In this document: positions 8,769 through 16,991 of the stretch, piece after piece | Position numbering within the stretch: position 1 is the first letter of the stretch | Layout of the letters: each line of letters begins with the position of its first letter | Source: Arthrobacter sp. B1805 | GTDB taxonomy: Bacteria; Actinomycetota; Actinomycetes; Actinomycetales; Micrococcaceae | Assembly: GCF_002929745.1 (NCBI RefSeq) | Contig: NZ_PJIQ01000002.1 | Location: 1 to 64,000, forward strand | Length of the DNA stretch: 64,000 nt | Reading direction: 5' to 3' | The notes under the pieces: generated by a model | Database searches by the model: none | What the model was told of the DNA's origin: nothing | Seen by the model: the letters and a program-made list of their open reading frames with translations, nothing else | Translations under genes and position numbers: made by a program

Positions 8769-9064
8769 GTCTGCCCTTTCGGTGGGCTCGGCGCACGGAA
8801 CCAAGCGCGCTGTCCGGGCCCGAAGCGTGATCTCCGCGAAGGACGTCGACCTGGCGCCGGCCATCCTGCTCGGCTGGTACTCGGCGTTCCATCAAGAATC
8901 TGCATGACGGCCCCGGCGTCGAACCTGGTCCGTCCGGGGAACATTCGGCCGCTTGCTGGACCTTGTCGCCATCATACGGAAGCCCCGATCACGATGAAAG
9001 CTGCAGGCTCCGGCACGGACCGCGCAGCACACATCGTGCTGTGCCGGGATCCGGAGAGGAACGA
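8769..9064. other. Intergenic stretch without recognisable gene
   Basis: About 300 bases between two divergent genes. Beyond the promoter-proximal operator pair that begins at 9065 I see no hairpin, repeat or convincing coding frame. Confidence 0.5.
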
Positions 9065-9099
9065 TAAGCATGCTTCCAATTAACTACTAAGTATGCTTA
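9065..9099. promoter_or_regulatory. Pair of palindromic operator-like sites (sites 4 and 5)
   Basis: TAAGCATGCTTC at 9065-9076 and TAAGTATGCTTA at 9088-9099, with centres 23 bases apart. They precede the PRC-barrel/DUF2382 gene; site 5 ends 98 bases before its ATG, almost the same distance as site 3 to the LEA-like gene. Confidence 0.67.
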
Positions 9100-9197
9100 C
9101 TCTAGAGACCGGTGGTTCGAAGGGCTTCGGTCCCAATGGAACCTATAACCGTGAATCCCATACCCCTCACAGTGAGAATGCTCAGAAGGAGAAGGTA

Positions 9198-10076
9198 ATG
9201 ATCGCTCAGGAGAACATCGATACCCTGCTCGGCAACGGCGGGAACGTCCTCGGTTCCGACGGGGAGAAGATCGGCTCGATCGGCCAGGTCTACCTCGACG
9301 ACCAGACCGGGGAGCCCAGCTGGGTCACGGCGAAGACGGGCCTCTTCGGAACATCGGAGTCGTTCATCCCGCTGCAGGGCGCGGACATCGAAGGCCACGA
9401 CGTCCGCGTGCCCTACACCAAGCACCAGGTCAAGGACGCCCCCCGGATCGACTCGGACGGCAGCCTGAGCCCCGAGGAAGAGGATCGCCTCTACCGCCAC
9501 TACGAGATCGGCGGCGGCACCACCGACTACAGCGACACGACGACGGTCGGCACCGTCGGCCAGGGAGAGCGTGACGTCGACATCGACACCACCTCGGGCC
9601 GCCACGCCGGTGTCACCGACACCGACACGAGCAGCTACTCGGGCACGGACCGTGCAACGGTCGGTCATGACACCTCCGGCCCCACTACCGATGACGCCAT
9701 GACGCGCTCCGAGGAGCAGCTCCATGTCGGCACGGAACGCCGCGAGGCAGGCCGCGCACGACTGCGCAAGTACGTCGTGAGCGAGAACGTCACCCAGACC
9801 GTACCCGTGAGCCACGAGGAGGTCCGCGTCGAGCGCGAGCCCATCACGGATGCCAACCGCGGAGACGCCTACGACGGCCCTGCCATCAGTGAGGAGGAGC
9901 ACGAGGTCACGCTTCACGCCGAGCGCCCCGTGGTCGAGAAGGAAGCGGTTCCCGTCGAGCGCGTGCGCCTGGACAAGGAGACCGTCACGACGAACGAGAC
10001 GGTGAGCGGAGAGGTCCGCAAGGAAGAGATCGAGATCGACGGCGCGGATGATACCCGCCGAGGCAACAACCTCTAA
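9198..10076 (+). CDS. PRC-barrel and DUF2382 (YsnF/AvaK-type) stress protein
   Basis: A 292-residue protein with a PRC-barrel domain at about 10-95 (GEKIGSIGQVYLDD and FIPLQGADI) and a DUF2382 domain at about 180-285 (RRLRKYVVS-like RARLRKYVVSENVTQTVPV, VRVEREPI, VVEKEAVPVERVRL). The two are joined by an acidic Thr/Asp/Gly-rich linker. Such proteins are stress-associated in Bacillus, Deinococcus and actinobacteria. The ATG at 9198 follows AAGGAG; an upstream frame to 9093 would cross the operator. It is monocistronic and followed by a terminator. Confidence 0.87.
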   Translation: MIAQENIDTLLGNGGNVLGSDGEKIGSIGQVYLDDQTGEPSWVTAKTGLFGTSESFIPLQGADIEGHDVRVPYTKHQVKDAPRIDSDGSLSPEEEDRLYRHYEIGGGTTDYSDTTTVGTVGQGERDVDIDTTSGRHAGVTDTDTSSYSGTDRATVGHDTSGPTTDDAMTRSEEQLHVGTERREAGRARLRKYVVSENVTQTVPVSHEEVRVEREPITDANRGDAYDGPAISEEEHEVTLHAERPVVEKEAVPVERVRLDKETVTTNETVSGEVRKEEIEIDGADDTRRGNNL

Positions 10077-10090
10077 TCGATCGATGCCGC

Positions 10091-10121
10091 AAAGGGCCCG
10101 GGGCACAGCTCCGGGCCCTTT
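10091..10121 (+). terminator. Hairpin terminator after the PRC-barrel/DUF2382 gene
   Basis: Stem AAAGGGCCCGG / CCGGGCCCTTT with a 9-base loop, 15 bases past the stop, followed by a short TGTCGT. Confidence 0.78.
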
Positions 10122-10180
10122 GTCGTCCCCTGTGGCGCGTGCCGCCGGGCGCGCCGGTCGTAGCGGCAGCATCGACCGCC

Positions 10181-10212
10181 CGGCCACCCGGCCACCCGGC
10201 CACCCGGCCACC
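10181..10212. repeat. Four tandem copies of CGGCCACC
   Basis: A 32-base perfect octamer tandem repeat just upstream of the MarR gene promoter region. Copy number could vary by slippage. No function can be read from it directly. Confidence 0.85.
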
Positions 10213-10218
10213 CGATAA

Positions 10219-10267
10219 TAAGCCTGCTGTCTATTTGGGGCGAAGTTGTCTAGAGTAAGTAGAAGGA
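10219..10267. promoter_or_regulatory. MarR gene upstream region with degenerate operator copies
   Basis: TAAGCCTGCTGT (10219-10230) matches the palindrome at 9 of 12 bases. TAAGTAGAAGGA at 10256-10267 keeps one half-site. The eleven-base TCTAGAGTAAG (10249-10259) is an inverted copy of CTTACTCTAGA at 9096-9106, which overlaps site 5. This links the MarR gene promoter to the palindrome-bearing promoters and suggests autoregulation. Confidence 0.45.
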
Positions 10268-10312
10268 ACAAGCGCATCCACCGCGTACAACCGAGGGGAA
10301 GGAATCGCCATC

Positions 10313-10735
10313 GTGCCGGAGTTGAACGATTGGTCGACCAGCCGCCTGCTAACGACCGCGGCCCGCATCGTCGAGCATTCATGGAACGAGAAGCTCCTGA
10401 GCATCGGCATCACGCACGCAGGGCTGACGACATTGGGAGTACTGGAGCGGGAAGGAACCCTTACCGGGGTCCGCCTGGCGCAGCTCGTCCACGTGCAGGC
10501 GCAGACGGTCGGGCGGACCCTCGACCGCCTCGAGAAGCGCGGCCTCGTGACACGGCTCCGCAACACCGCCGACCGGCGCAGTCAGAGGATCACCATCACC
10601 TCGGCGGGGCTCAAGGCACTCGAACGCGCCAAGAACATCGAGCATGAACTCATGGCCGAGGACGGCCTTGCGTCCGAAGACCTGCGCGACCGGCTGAAGA
10701 CGGTCATCCAGGAGCTCGGTCCGAAGAAGGACTAG
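10313..10735 (+). CDS. MarR-family winged-helix regulator
   Basis: A 140-residue MarR-type repressor. The winged helix spans about 30-100 (VRLAQLVHVQAQTVGRTLDRLEKRGLV recognition region, DRRSQRITIT wing). The start is GTG at 10313 after AAGGA. It is a clear paralogue of the protein at 28179-28622. The last 4 bases overlap the dnaB stop tail to tail (CTAG). It is the nearest DNA-binding candidate for the palindromes between 3.9 and 10.3 kb. Ligand unknown. Confidence 0.87.
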   Translation: MPELNDWSTSRLLTTAARIVEHSWNEKLLSIGITHAGLTTLGVLEREGTLTGVRLAQLVHVQAQTVGRTLDRLEKRGLVTRLRNTADRRSQRITITSAGLKALERAKNIEHELMAEDGLASEDLRDRLKTVIQELGPKKD

Positions 10736-12108
10736 TAGCCCCCGCCGTCGGCGGCCATGTTGTTGAAGCGCGAGTAGTGCCCCTGGAATCCGACCACCAG
10801 GGTCTTGGTAGGTCCGTTTCGGTGCTTGGCCACGATCACATCCGCCTCGCCGGCACGCGCCGACTCCTTGTCGTAGACGTCGTCGCGATGCAGCAGGATG
10901 ACCATGTCGGCGTCCTGCTCGATCGATCCCGACTCTCGAAGGTCCGAGACCTGCGGGCGCTTGTCCGTTCGCTGCTCGGAACCGCGATTGAGCTGGGACA
11001 GGGCGACCACGGGCACGTTCAGCTCCTTCGCCAACAGCTTGAGGGCGCGGGAGAACTCCGACACCTCCTGCTGGCGGGACTCCACGCGCTTGCCGGAGGA
11101 CATGAGCTGCAGGTAGTCCAGGACCACGAGTTTCAGGTCATGCCGCTGCTTCAGGCGCCGGCACTTCGCCCGGATCTCCATGAGGGACATGTTCGGGCTG
11201 TCGTCGATGAAGAGCGGAGCGTCGTTCATACGACCCATGGTCGTGGCGATCTTCCCCCATTGCTCATCCTTGATGGTCCCCTTCCGCAGGTCCTGGAGAC
11301 CGATGGTGGCTTCGGCGGACAGAAGGCGCATCGCGATCTCGTTCCGCCCCATCTCCAGCGAGAAGAAGACGGTGGTCATGTTGTGCTTGATGGCTGCCGA
11401 CCGCGCCCAGTCCAGGGCGAAGGTCGACTTCCCCATCGCGGGACGGGCCGCGACGACGATCATCTGACCACCGTGAAGCCCCTGGGTGAGCTCGTCGAGC
11501 TCGTAGAAACCGGTGGGCACCCCCGTCATACCTTCCCCGCGGTGCCCGGCGGACTCGATCTCGTCGACGGTTCCCTCGATGATGTCCTTGAGAGCCACGT
11601 AGTCCTCGGCCGTCCGGCGCTCGGCTACCGCGTACACCTCGGCCTGCGCTGCATTGACGAGGTCATCCACCTCGCCGTCGTTGGAATAGCCGAGCTGCAC
11701 GATCTTGGTGCCTGCGTCCACGAGGCGGCGGAGGACCGCCCGTTCACGGACGATCTCCGCGTAGAATCCGGCGTTGGCCGCCGTCGGAACGGACTGGATC
11801 AGCGTGTGGAGGTAGGCGGGTCCGCCGATGCGCGAGATCTCCCCGCGTTTCGTGAGTTCGTCCGAGACCGTGACGGCGTCGGCGGGCTCCCCGCGCCCGT
11901 ACAGGTCGATGATCGCCTCATAGATGCTCTCATGGGCCGGCCGGTAGAAGTCGATACCCCGGAGAACCTCGACGCAGTCCGCAATGGCGTCCTTCGAGAG
12001 CATCATCCCGCCGAGTACCGACTGCTCCGCGACGAGGTCCTGCGGGGGCGTGCGCGAGAACTCCGGGGTACGTGTGTCCGATGATGAATCTGCATGTGCC
12101 AGGGACAC
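10732..12108 (-). CDS. dnaB: Replicative DNA helicase DnaB
   Basis: A 458-residue hexameric helicase that unwinds DNA at the fork. The N-terminal collar domain (LVAEQSVLGGMML) is followed by a RecA-type motor with Walker A ARPAMGKST near 225, Walker B LVVLDYLQLM and the SDLRESGSIEQDAD element. No intein is present, unlike some actinobacterial dnaB genes. The start is GTG at 12108 after AGGAGAGAGG. It is separated from the rplI operon by a terminator and by the DnaA-box cluster, so it likely has its own promoter. Confidence 0.97.
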   Translation of the reverse strand: MSLAHADSSSDTRTPEFSRTPPQDLVAEQSVLGGMMLSKDAIADCVEVLRGIDFYRPAHESIYEAIIDLYGRGEPADAVTVSDELTKRGEISRIGGPAYLHTLIQSVPTAANAGFYAEIVRERAVLRRLVDAGTKIVQLGYSNDGEVDDLVNAAQAEVYAVAERRTAEDYVALKDIIEGTVDEIESAGHRGEGMTGVPTGFYELDELTQGLHGGQMIVVAARPAMGKSTFALDWARSAAIKHNMTTVFFSLEMGRNEIAMRLLSAEATIGLQDLRKGTIKDEQWGKIATTMGRMNDAPLFIDDSPNMSLMEIRAKCRRLKQRHDLKLVVLDYLQLMSSGKRVESRQQEVSEFSRALKLLAKELNVPVVALSQLNRGSEQRTDKRPQVSDLRESGSIEQDADMVILLHRDDVYDKESARAGEADVIVAKHRNGPTKTLVVGFQGHYSRFNNMAADGGGY

Positions 12109-12276
12109 TGAAGGGCCTCTCTCCTACTGTCGAAGCGGCGGTCGCCGTAGCGCACCGCCGGACACCCGGGCCGGGTCCGACAGGACAGGCCTATCACCCG
12201 ACACCCTCACTATTGGGAATCTCCCGCAACGCTAGCCCTCCTGCCGAGCACCACAAAGCGCGGTGCCAACAGGGGG

Positions 12277-12443
12277 TGTGGGTAAGTGTGAATAAGCTGT
12301 GGATTAAGCAGGAAGTATTGTGCACAGGATGGGGAGAACTCTGTGGACAAGTATCTTCAGTAGCTTCGAAGTAGCCCCTGACCTGCGGAAACCTTATCCC
12401 CCGCCTGTGGAGCGGAATTAGTTTCGGTCGGCCCTCATCCACA
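12277..12443. promoter_or_regulatory. Cluster of DnaA-box-like 9-mers upstream of dnaB
   Basis: Perfect TGTGGACAA (12342-12350, TTGTCCACA on the other strand), with near matches at 12277-12285 (TGTGGGTAA), 12287-12295 (TGTGAATAA), 12298-12306 (TGTGGATTA), 12318-12326 (TTGTGCACA) and 12435-12443 (TCATCCACA). The first three share orientation and are 10 and 11 bases apart, one helical turn. The segment is more AT-rich than its surroundings. The whole 12109-12693 interval holds no convincing gene. Confidence 0.6.
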
Positions 12444-12693
12444 GGCGTGCTGTTGACAACTCTCGGGAAACCACTTCGCTAGGTTCCCTAGCCGCACATA
12501 TCGCCGCTGCGCCACACTCCGTCCGGGGCGCTACCCAGCACCAGAACCGGTGGACGTGGGCGTATGCACGAAGCAGTACTTGAAAGGAGGCTGAGGAAAG
12601 CGCCGGCGGCTCGAGCACCCCCGCGAGTAGTCGCGAGGAGGCATGGACAGCGACACGGCTCCGGCCTCATGCGGGTGGACGCAGAGTCCTTAA

Positions 12694-12731
12694 CCAGGGA
12701 AAGCCCCCGCTTGTGCGGGGGCTTTCTCTGG
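12694..12731 (-). terminator. Terminator of the rpsF-ssb-rpsR-rplI operon
   Basis: A 17-bp stem (one mismatch on the minus-strand RNA) with a 4-base loop, 29 bases past the rplI stop, followed by TTAAG on the minus strand. Confidence 0.82.
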
Positions 12732-12759
12732 TGGTTCTGATCTGGCAGAGCAACGAGCG

Positions 12760-13209
12760 CTAGCTCGCGACGACGTCCAGATCGATGACGGCTGCTACGT
12801 CCTCGTGGAGACGGACGTTGGCCTGATAGGAACCGACCGACTTGATATGAGCCGGGAGCTCCACCTTGCGCTTGTCGATCTTGCCGAGACCCGCGGCCTC
12901 GACAGCCTTCGCGACATCGTCGGCCTTGACCGTGCCGAACAGGCGGCCGGAGCCACCCGCCTTGACGGTGAGGGTGACAGGCTTCGCCGACAGTGCGGCA
13001 GCCTGGCGCTGGGCGTCCTCGAGCGATGCGTGCTCACGGGCGGAGCGGGCAGCCTTGATCGACTCGACCTGCTTCTCGCCACCCTTGCTCCACATCAGGG
13101 CGAAACCGCGGGGCAGAAGGTAGTTACGTGCGTAACCGTTCTTTACCTCGACGACGTCGCCTGCGGCACCGAGTCCGGTGACCTCCTGGGTCAGAATGAG
13201 CTTCGACAT
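12760..13209 (-). CDS. rplI: 50S ribosomal protein bL9
   Basis: A 149-residue large-subunit protein. The N-terminal [35 protein letters not shown] region is the family signature, here cited by its ends. A long central helix and a C-terminal domain follow. AAGGG lies upstream. It is the last gene of the ribosomal protein/ssb operon, 15 bases after rpsR. Confidence 0.97.
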   Translation of the reverse strand: MSKLILTQEVTGLGAAGDVVEVKNGYARNYLLPRGFALMWSKGGEKQVESIKAARSAREHASLEDAQRQAAALSAKPVTLTVKAGGSGRLFGTVKADDVAKAVEAAGLGKIDKRKVELPAHIKSVGSYQANVRLHEDVAAVIDLDVVAS

Positions 13210-13224
13210 AGTGTGTCCCTTTCC

Positions 13225-13464
13225 CTAGCCGCGGCCAGCGCCGGAGTACGGCAGGAGCGCAACTTCGCGGGCGTTCTTGATTGCCTGGGCGATCTTGCGC
13301 TGCTCCTGGACCGTCACACCGGTGACGCGACGGGCGCGGATCTTTCCACGATCGGAAATGAACTTGCGCAGCAGTGCTACGTCCTTGTAGTCGATGACGG
13401 TGACGTCAGCGGCCTTCAAGGGGTTGGACTTTGGTTTGGGCTTACGGAGTTCAGCCTTAGCCAT
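13225..13464 (-). CDS. rpsR: 30S ribosomal protein bS18
   Basis: A 79-residue basic protein of usual length with [18 protein letters not shown] and [14 protein letters not shown]. It binds S6 on the small subunit platform. The start at 13464 has AAAAAGGAG upstream. It contains no Cys residues, so it is a zinc-independent type. Confidence 0.96.
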   Translation of the reverse strand: MAKAELRKPKPKSNPLKAADVTVIDYKDVALLRKFISDRGKIRARRVTGVTVQEQRKIAQAIKNAREVALLPYSGAGRG

Positions 13465-13571
13465 CGTGGTGCTCCTTTTTCTGTTGGAGCCCGCAGAACG
13501 ATTCTGCGGGATGGGAATTGCCAGTTCCACGAGGAACTGCGGCAGGGGTCCCGGGAACGGGACCCTGCTGC

Positions 13572-14153
13572 CTAGAAGGGAGGCTCGGAGTCGGGGCCGT
13601 TGCCCCAGCCCTGCGAGTTACCACCCGCAGGAGCGCCCCAGGGATCATCCGCGGGTTGCTGGGCCTGCTGGCCACCACCACCCCAGCCCGAACCGGAGTT
13701 CGAGCCGCCGGAGTTACCACCGAAACCGCCACCGCCGGCGTTGCCACCGGAGTTGCCGCCGAAACCGCCACCGTTCCCGCCGCCGGAGCGCTGGGTACGG
13801 GTGACCTTCGCCGACGCATAGCGCAGGGATGGACCGATCTCGTCCACCTCGAGCTCCATGACGGTGCGCTTCTCGCCTTCTTTGGTGTCGTACGAACGTG
13901 ACTTGAGTCGGCCCTGGGCAACCACGCGGGTTCCCTTGGTCAGGGTCTCTGCAACGTTTTCCGCAGCCTCGCGCCAGACCGACGCACGGAGGAACAGCGT
14001 TTCGCCGTCCTTCCAGTCGTTGCTCTGGCGATCGAAGGTGCGGGGAGTGGACGCGATGGTGAAGTTGGCAACCGCCGAACCCGACGGCGTGAACCGCAAT
14101 TCGGGGTCGTTGGTGAGGTTGCCGATCACCGTGATGACTGTTTCGCCTGCCAT
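13572..14153 (-). CDS. ssb: Single-stranded DNA-binding protein
   Basis: A 193-residue SSB. The OB fold spans about 1-110 ([36 protein letters not shown]). A Gly/Asn/Ser-rich linker (about 120-165) leads to the acidic C-terminal tip DSEPPF, which recruits repair and replication proteins. It lies between rpsF and rpsR as in most bacteria. AAGGAGG precedes the ATG. Confidence 0.97.
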   Translation of the reverse strand: MAGETVITVIGNLTNDPELRFTPSGSAVANFTIASTPRTFDRQSNDWKDGETLFLRASVWREAAENVAETLTKGTRVVAQGRLKSRSYDTKEGEKRTVMELEVDEIGPSLRYASAKVTRTQRSGGGNGGGFGGNSGGNAGGGGFGGNSGGSNSGSGWGGGGQQAQQPADDPWGAPAGGNSQGWGNGPDSEPPF

Positions 14154-14212
14154 GGTGCCTCCTTAGTCACTTCCCGCAGGAGCGGGATGGGTGGATGAGG
14201 AATCTGCCGAAA

Positions 14213-14518
14213 CTACTCGGCGGAAACCTTCTGCTCCTCGGGGCGGATGATCTTGGTGCGCATGATCGTCTCGTTGAGGCTCAGCTGGCGGTCGAGCTCA
14301 GCAGCCACGGCCGGAGTCGCGGTGAAGTTGACGACGGCGTAGATGCCTTCGGTCTTCTTCTGGATCTCGTACGCGAGGCGCCGGCGTCCCCAGATATCCA
14401 CCTTGTCCACTGTGCCGCCGCCGTTGCGGACGACATTCAGGAACTTGTCCAGTGTTGGGTCGATGGAGCGTTCCTCGACGTCGGGGTCGATGATTACCAT
14501 CAATTCATATGCACGCAT
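14213..14518 (-). CDS. rpsF: 30S ribosomal protein bS6
   Basis: A 101-residue protein beginning [17 protein letters not shown] with the family [17 protein letters not shown] segment. It pairs with S18. The ATG at 14518 follows GAGGAGG. It is the first gene of the rpsF-ssb-rpsR-rplI operon. The leader can fold over the ribosome binding site (see the leader entry). Confidence 0.96.
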   Translation of the reverse strand: MRAYELMVIIDPDVEERSIDPTLDKFLNVVRNGGGTVDKVDIWGRRRLAYEIQKKTEGIYAVVNFTATPAVAAELDRQLSLNETIMRTKIIRPEEQKVSAE

Positions 14519-14580
14519 GTGTGAACCCACCTCCTCTGGGCTAAACGGTCGCGGTCCTTCCGCAACAGGAGGTTCTTTAG
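14519..14580 (-). promoter_or_regulatory. rpsF leader with a hairpin that can hide the ribosome binding site
   Basis: Plus-strand ACCTCCT (14529-14535) and AGGAGGT (14567-14573) form a 7-bp inverted repeat; on the mRNA the Shine-Dalgarno GGAGGT would pair with an upstream ACCTCC. A structured S6:S18-binding leader is known in front of rpsF in many bacteria, so feedback control is plausible. Confidence 0.45.
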
Positions 14581-14674
14581 CGTTGGTCCGGCCGCCGTCG
14601 CAGTATGAACCGCCGACCGGTTGTGGCACAGACGTATCAATGATACCGGACGATTCAAGGGAGGCGGTTCCGAG

Positions 14675-15958
14675 CTACTGTCCAGCGCGGAAGAACGCCG
14701 TCGTGGCCGTCGCGAGGTGGCCGGGGTCCTCCACGCCGCAGAGCTCGCGGGCCGAGTGCATCGACAGGAGCGGCGTCCCGACGTCGACCGTCCGGATGCC
14801 GAGCCGGGTGGCGGTCAGCGGCCCGATGGTCGACCCGCAGGGCATCACGTTGTTCGACACGAACTCCTGGTACGGCACGCCGGCGGCCCGGCACAGTGCA
14901 GCCCAGTAGGCGGCGCCCGGCGCATCCGTGGTGTACCGCTGGTTCGCGTTGATCTTCAGCAGTGGTCCCTGGTTCAGCACAGGCAGGTTGACGGGGTCGT
15001 GCCGCTCGGCGTAGTTCGGGTGTACCGCGTGTCCTGCGTCCGCCGAGACACAGAACGAGGACGCCAGGGCACGCAGGCGCTCCTCGGTCCCTGCGCCGAG
15101 ACCCAGGGCGATCCGCAGGAGCATGTCTTCGAGGAACGGGCCACTTGCTCCGGAACGCGAGCCGCTGCCCACCTCCTCGTGGTCGAATGCCGCGAGGACT
15201 GAGATCGGCCCGTCCGAAGGGCCGGTCGACGCCGTATCGATGAGCGCCGTGAGCCCGGCGTGCACCGAGGAGAGGTTGTCGAGCCGCCCGGACGCGAAGA
15301 ACTCACCCCGGGCGCCGAAGACCCGAGGCTCCTGCGTGTCGGCGACGACCACGTCGAATCCGCCGATGTCCTCAGCACGGACACCTGCGCTTCCGGCCAG
15401 CATCCCGAGGAGATCGGCGTCTGCCGGCTCTCCCAACCCCCAGACAGGATTCAGGTGTCGCTGCTTGTCCAACGCCAGGCCGTCGTTCACCGCACGATCC
15501 AGGTGGATGGCCAGTTGTGGGAATCGCAGCAACGGCCCGGTGGCCACGAGGTGTTCGCTTCCGTCGTGCAACGTGAGCCGGCCGGCGAGCGCGAGCTCGC
15601 GGTCCAACCAGGAGTTCAGCAACGGCCCGCCGTACACCTCGACACCGGCCTGCAGCCATCCGTACTTGCCCGTGGTCGGTTTGGGCTTGAGTTTGAACGA
15701 CGGGGAATCCGTGTGGGCACCCAGGATGTGGAAAGCCGTGGTGGCACCAGCGCTCTCGGGAACCACCCAGGCGATGAGCGCACCGTCCCGGATGGCGTAG
15801 AAGGACCCGGTCGAGGCGTCCCAGGCGTCCCGCTCCTCGAGCCGACGGAACCCGGCGGCGGCAAGGCGCCGGCCTGCTTCCGCCACGGCATGGAAACTCG
15901 ACGGTGACGCGGTGACATAGGCCGCGAGGTCCTGGATGTGCGCTGTGGATGGACTCAT
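14675..15958 (-). CDS. M18-family aminopeptidase
   Basis: A 427-residue zinc aminopeptidase of the M18 family (aspartyl aminopeptidase type, ApeB in some annotations). Metal-site motifs are visible: GAHTDSPSFKLKP near 80, FDHEEVGSGSRSGA near 290, SADAGHAVHPNY near 340 and a C-terminal MHSARELCG. It removes N-terminal acidic or neutral residues from peptides in the cytosol. The ATG at 15958 is preferred; the in-frame extension to 16132 is basic and unlike the family. It lies just downstream of rpsF without an obvious terminator between, on the same strand. Confidence 0.9.
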   Translation of the reverse strand: MSPSTAHIQDLAAYVTASPSSFHAVAEAGRRLAAAGFRRLEERDAWDASTGSFYAIRDGALIAWVVPESAGATTAFHILGAHTDSPSFKLKPKPTTGKYGWLQAGVEVYGGPLLNSWLDRELALAGRLTLHDGSEHLVATGPLLRFPQLAIHLDRAVNDGLALDKQRHLNPVWGLGEPADADLLGMLAGSAGVRAEDIGGFDVVVADTQEPRVFGARGEFFASGRLDNLSSVHAGLTALIDTASTGPSDGPISVLAAFDHEEVGSGSRSGASGPFLEDMLLRIALGLGAGTEERLRALASSFCVSADAGHAVHPNYAERHDPVNLPVLNQGPLLKINANQRYTTDAPGAAYWAALCRAAGVPYQEFVSNNVMPCGSTIGPLTATRLGIRTVDVGTPLLSMHSARELCGVEDPGHLATATTAFFRAGQ

Positions 15959-16098
15959 CCCCCGATTCAACCAGATGGTGGTCCGCAGCTCCGGAGGCGC
16001 CTCCGCCCGAGCAGCGGCCTCGGCCCCGTGTTCCCGTCTCCGGCGCGGTCTCATGTCCGGCACGGTATTTCTTCTCCTTCCCTTCGGTTTCCGCACGG

Positions 16099-16178
16099 TC
16101 TTCGGTTTTCTTTCGGCAAGGGTTCGCAGCATGCGCAGGTTCGGGTTTAGCTGCGCCTTCCAGAGTTGGTATCAGAAG
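16099..16178 (+). promoter_or_regulatory. Upstream element shared with the SipW-type peptidase gene
   Basis: CCAGAGT-N5-TCAGAAG at 16160-16178, preceded by TCTTCGGT-led T-rich sequence at 16099-16118. The same two elements occur at 40932-41000 before the signal peptidase gene, with all 14 defined bases identical in the first and 15 of 20 in the second. TATCAG at 16170 could be part of a -10 region. Confidence 0.5.
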
Positions 16179-16247
16179 CACCGGGATCCGAAGGAGACCG
16201 GAGAAGGCATACCAACCACCGCAGCACTCACGAAAAGGGTCAACCTC

Positions 16248-16901
16248 ATGGCACGCACCGCTCGCAGCTCACGAATCAACATGAAGTCCACGTCCGGTAA
16301 GGTCCTCGCCTCCGTCGCCCTCCTCGGTGTGGCTGCTTCGGTTGCGGGTCTCGGAACCTACGGTTCCTTCACGTCCACGACGTCCGCCAGTGAGACCGTC
16401 ACAGCCGGCTCCGTCAAGATCGAACTCGGCGCGACCGGCACCGCAGCCAACCGCCTCACGGTCCCCGCCGTCGGCGTCATCCCCGGCGACACCATTCAGC
16501 GCGCTGCCACCCTGTCGAACACCGGCAACCAGAACTTCGGCGGCGTCACTCTCAGCACCACTGCCGCGGCTCCCGCTTCCAAGCTCACCACCGACGGCAT
16601 CAACGGCCTGCAGGTCGCCGTCGACGCCTGCAGCGTGCCCTGGACCGAAGCCGGCACGGCGCCTGCCTACACCTACACCTGCGCCGGCACGATCACCAGT
16701 GTCCTGCCGACCCGCCCGATCATCGGGACCGATGTCGTGCTCTCCAACCTGGCGTCGATCACCAACCCCAACAGCAGCAAGGCCGACAACCTCCGGATCA
16801 CCGCCACTCTGCCCACCGCTGCGGACAACACCTTCCAGGGCCTGACCAGCACCGTCGACTTCGCCTTCACGGCTACCCAGCGCGCAGCAACCAGCCGCTA
16901 G
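16248..16901 (+). CDS. TasA/CalY-like secreted protein with SipW-type signal peptide
   Basis: A 217-residue exported protein. The N terminus (basic, then VLASVALLGVAASVAGLGTYGSFTS) is a SipW-dependent-type signal peptide, and the mature part shows the camelysin/TasA pattern of Thr/Asn/Ala-rich beta strands (SVKIEL, IPGDTIQRAATLSNTGN). Two Cys at about 125-145 could pair. The ATG at 16248 follows AAAAGGG. In Bacillus such proteins form biofilm fibres after SipW cleavage. The likely peptidase is encoded 25 kb away at 41110. A hairpin and a second exported protein follow. Confidence 0.82.
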   Translation: MARTARSSRINMKSTSGKVLASVALLGVAASVAGLGTYGSFTSTTSASETVTAGSVKIELGATGTAANRLTVPAVGVIPGDTIQRAATLSNTGNQNFGGVTLSTTAAAPASKLTTDGINGLQVAVDACSVPWTEAGTAPAYTYTCAGTITSVLPTRPIIGTDVVLSNLASITNPNSSKADNLRITATLPTAADNTFQGLTSTVDFAFTATQRAATSR

Positions 16902-16905
16902 CCAG

Positions 16906-16949
16906 ACGTGGCCCGGTGTCCTGACCCCCACCAGGAGCCCGGGCCACGT
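16906..16949 (+). terminator. Intra-operon hairpin between two secreted-protein genes
   Basis: Stem ACGTGGCCCGG / CCGGGCCACGT with a 22-base loop, just past the TasA-like stop. It may be a partial terminator or RNA-stability element setting different levels of the two proteins. Confidence 0.5.
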
Positions 16950-16991
16950 GCACGACACCGCCGGACCGAGACCGCACCAGGAAGGACGAGC

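Noticed and set aside
12415-12440. GGAAT at 12414 as a SigR promoter of a plus-strand gene
   Set aside because: No GTT at 18-19 bases and no plus-strand gene downstream.
12277-12443. The DnaA-box cluster as the chromosomal origin
   Set aside because: dnaA and dnaN are not adjacent, boxes are few and mostly imperfect, and the usual actinobacterial origin neighbours suggest it lies beyond trxB.
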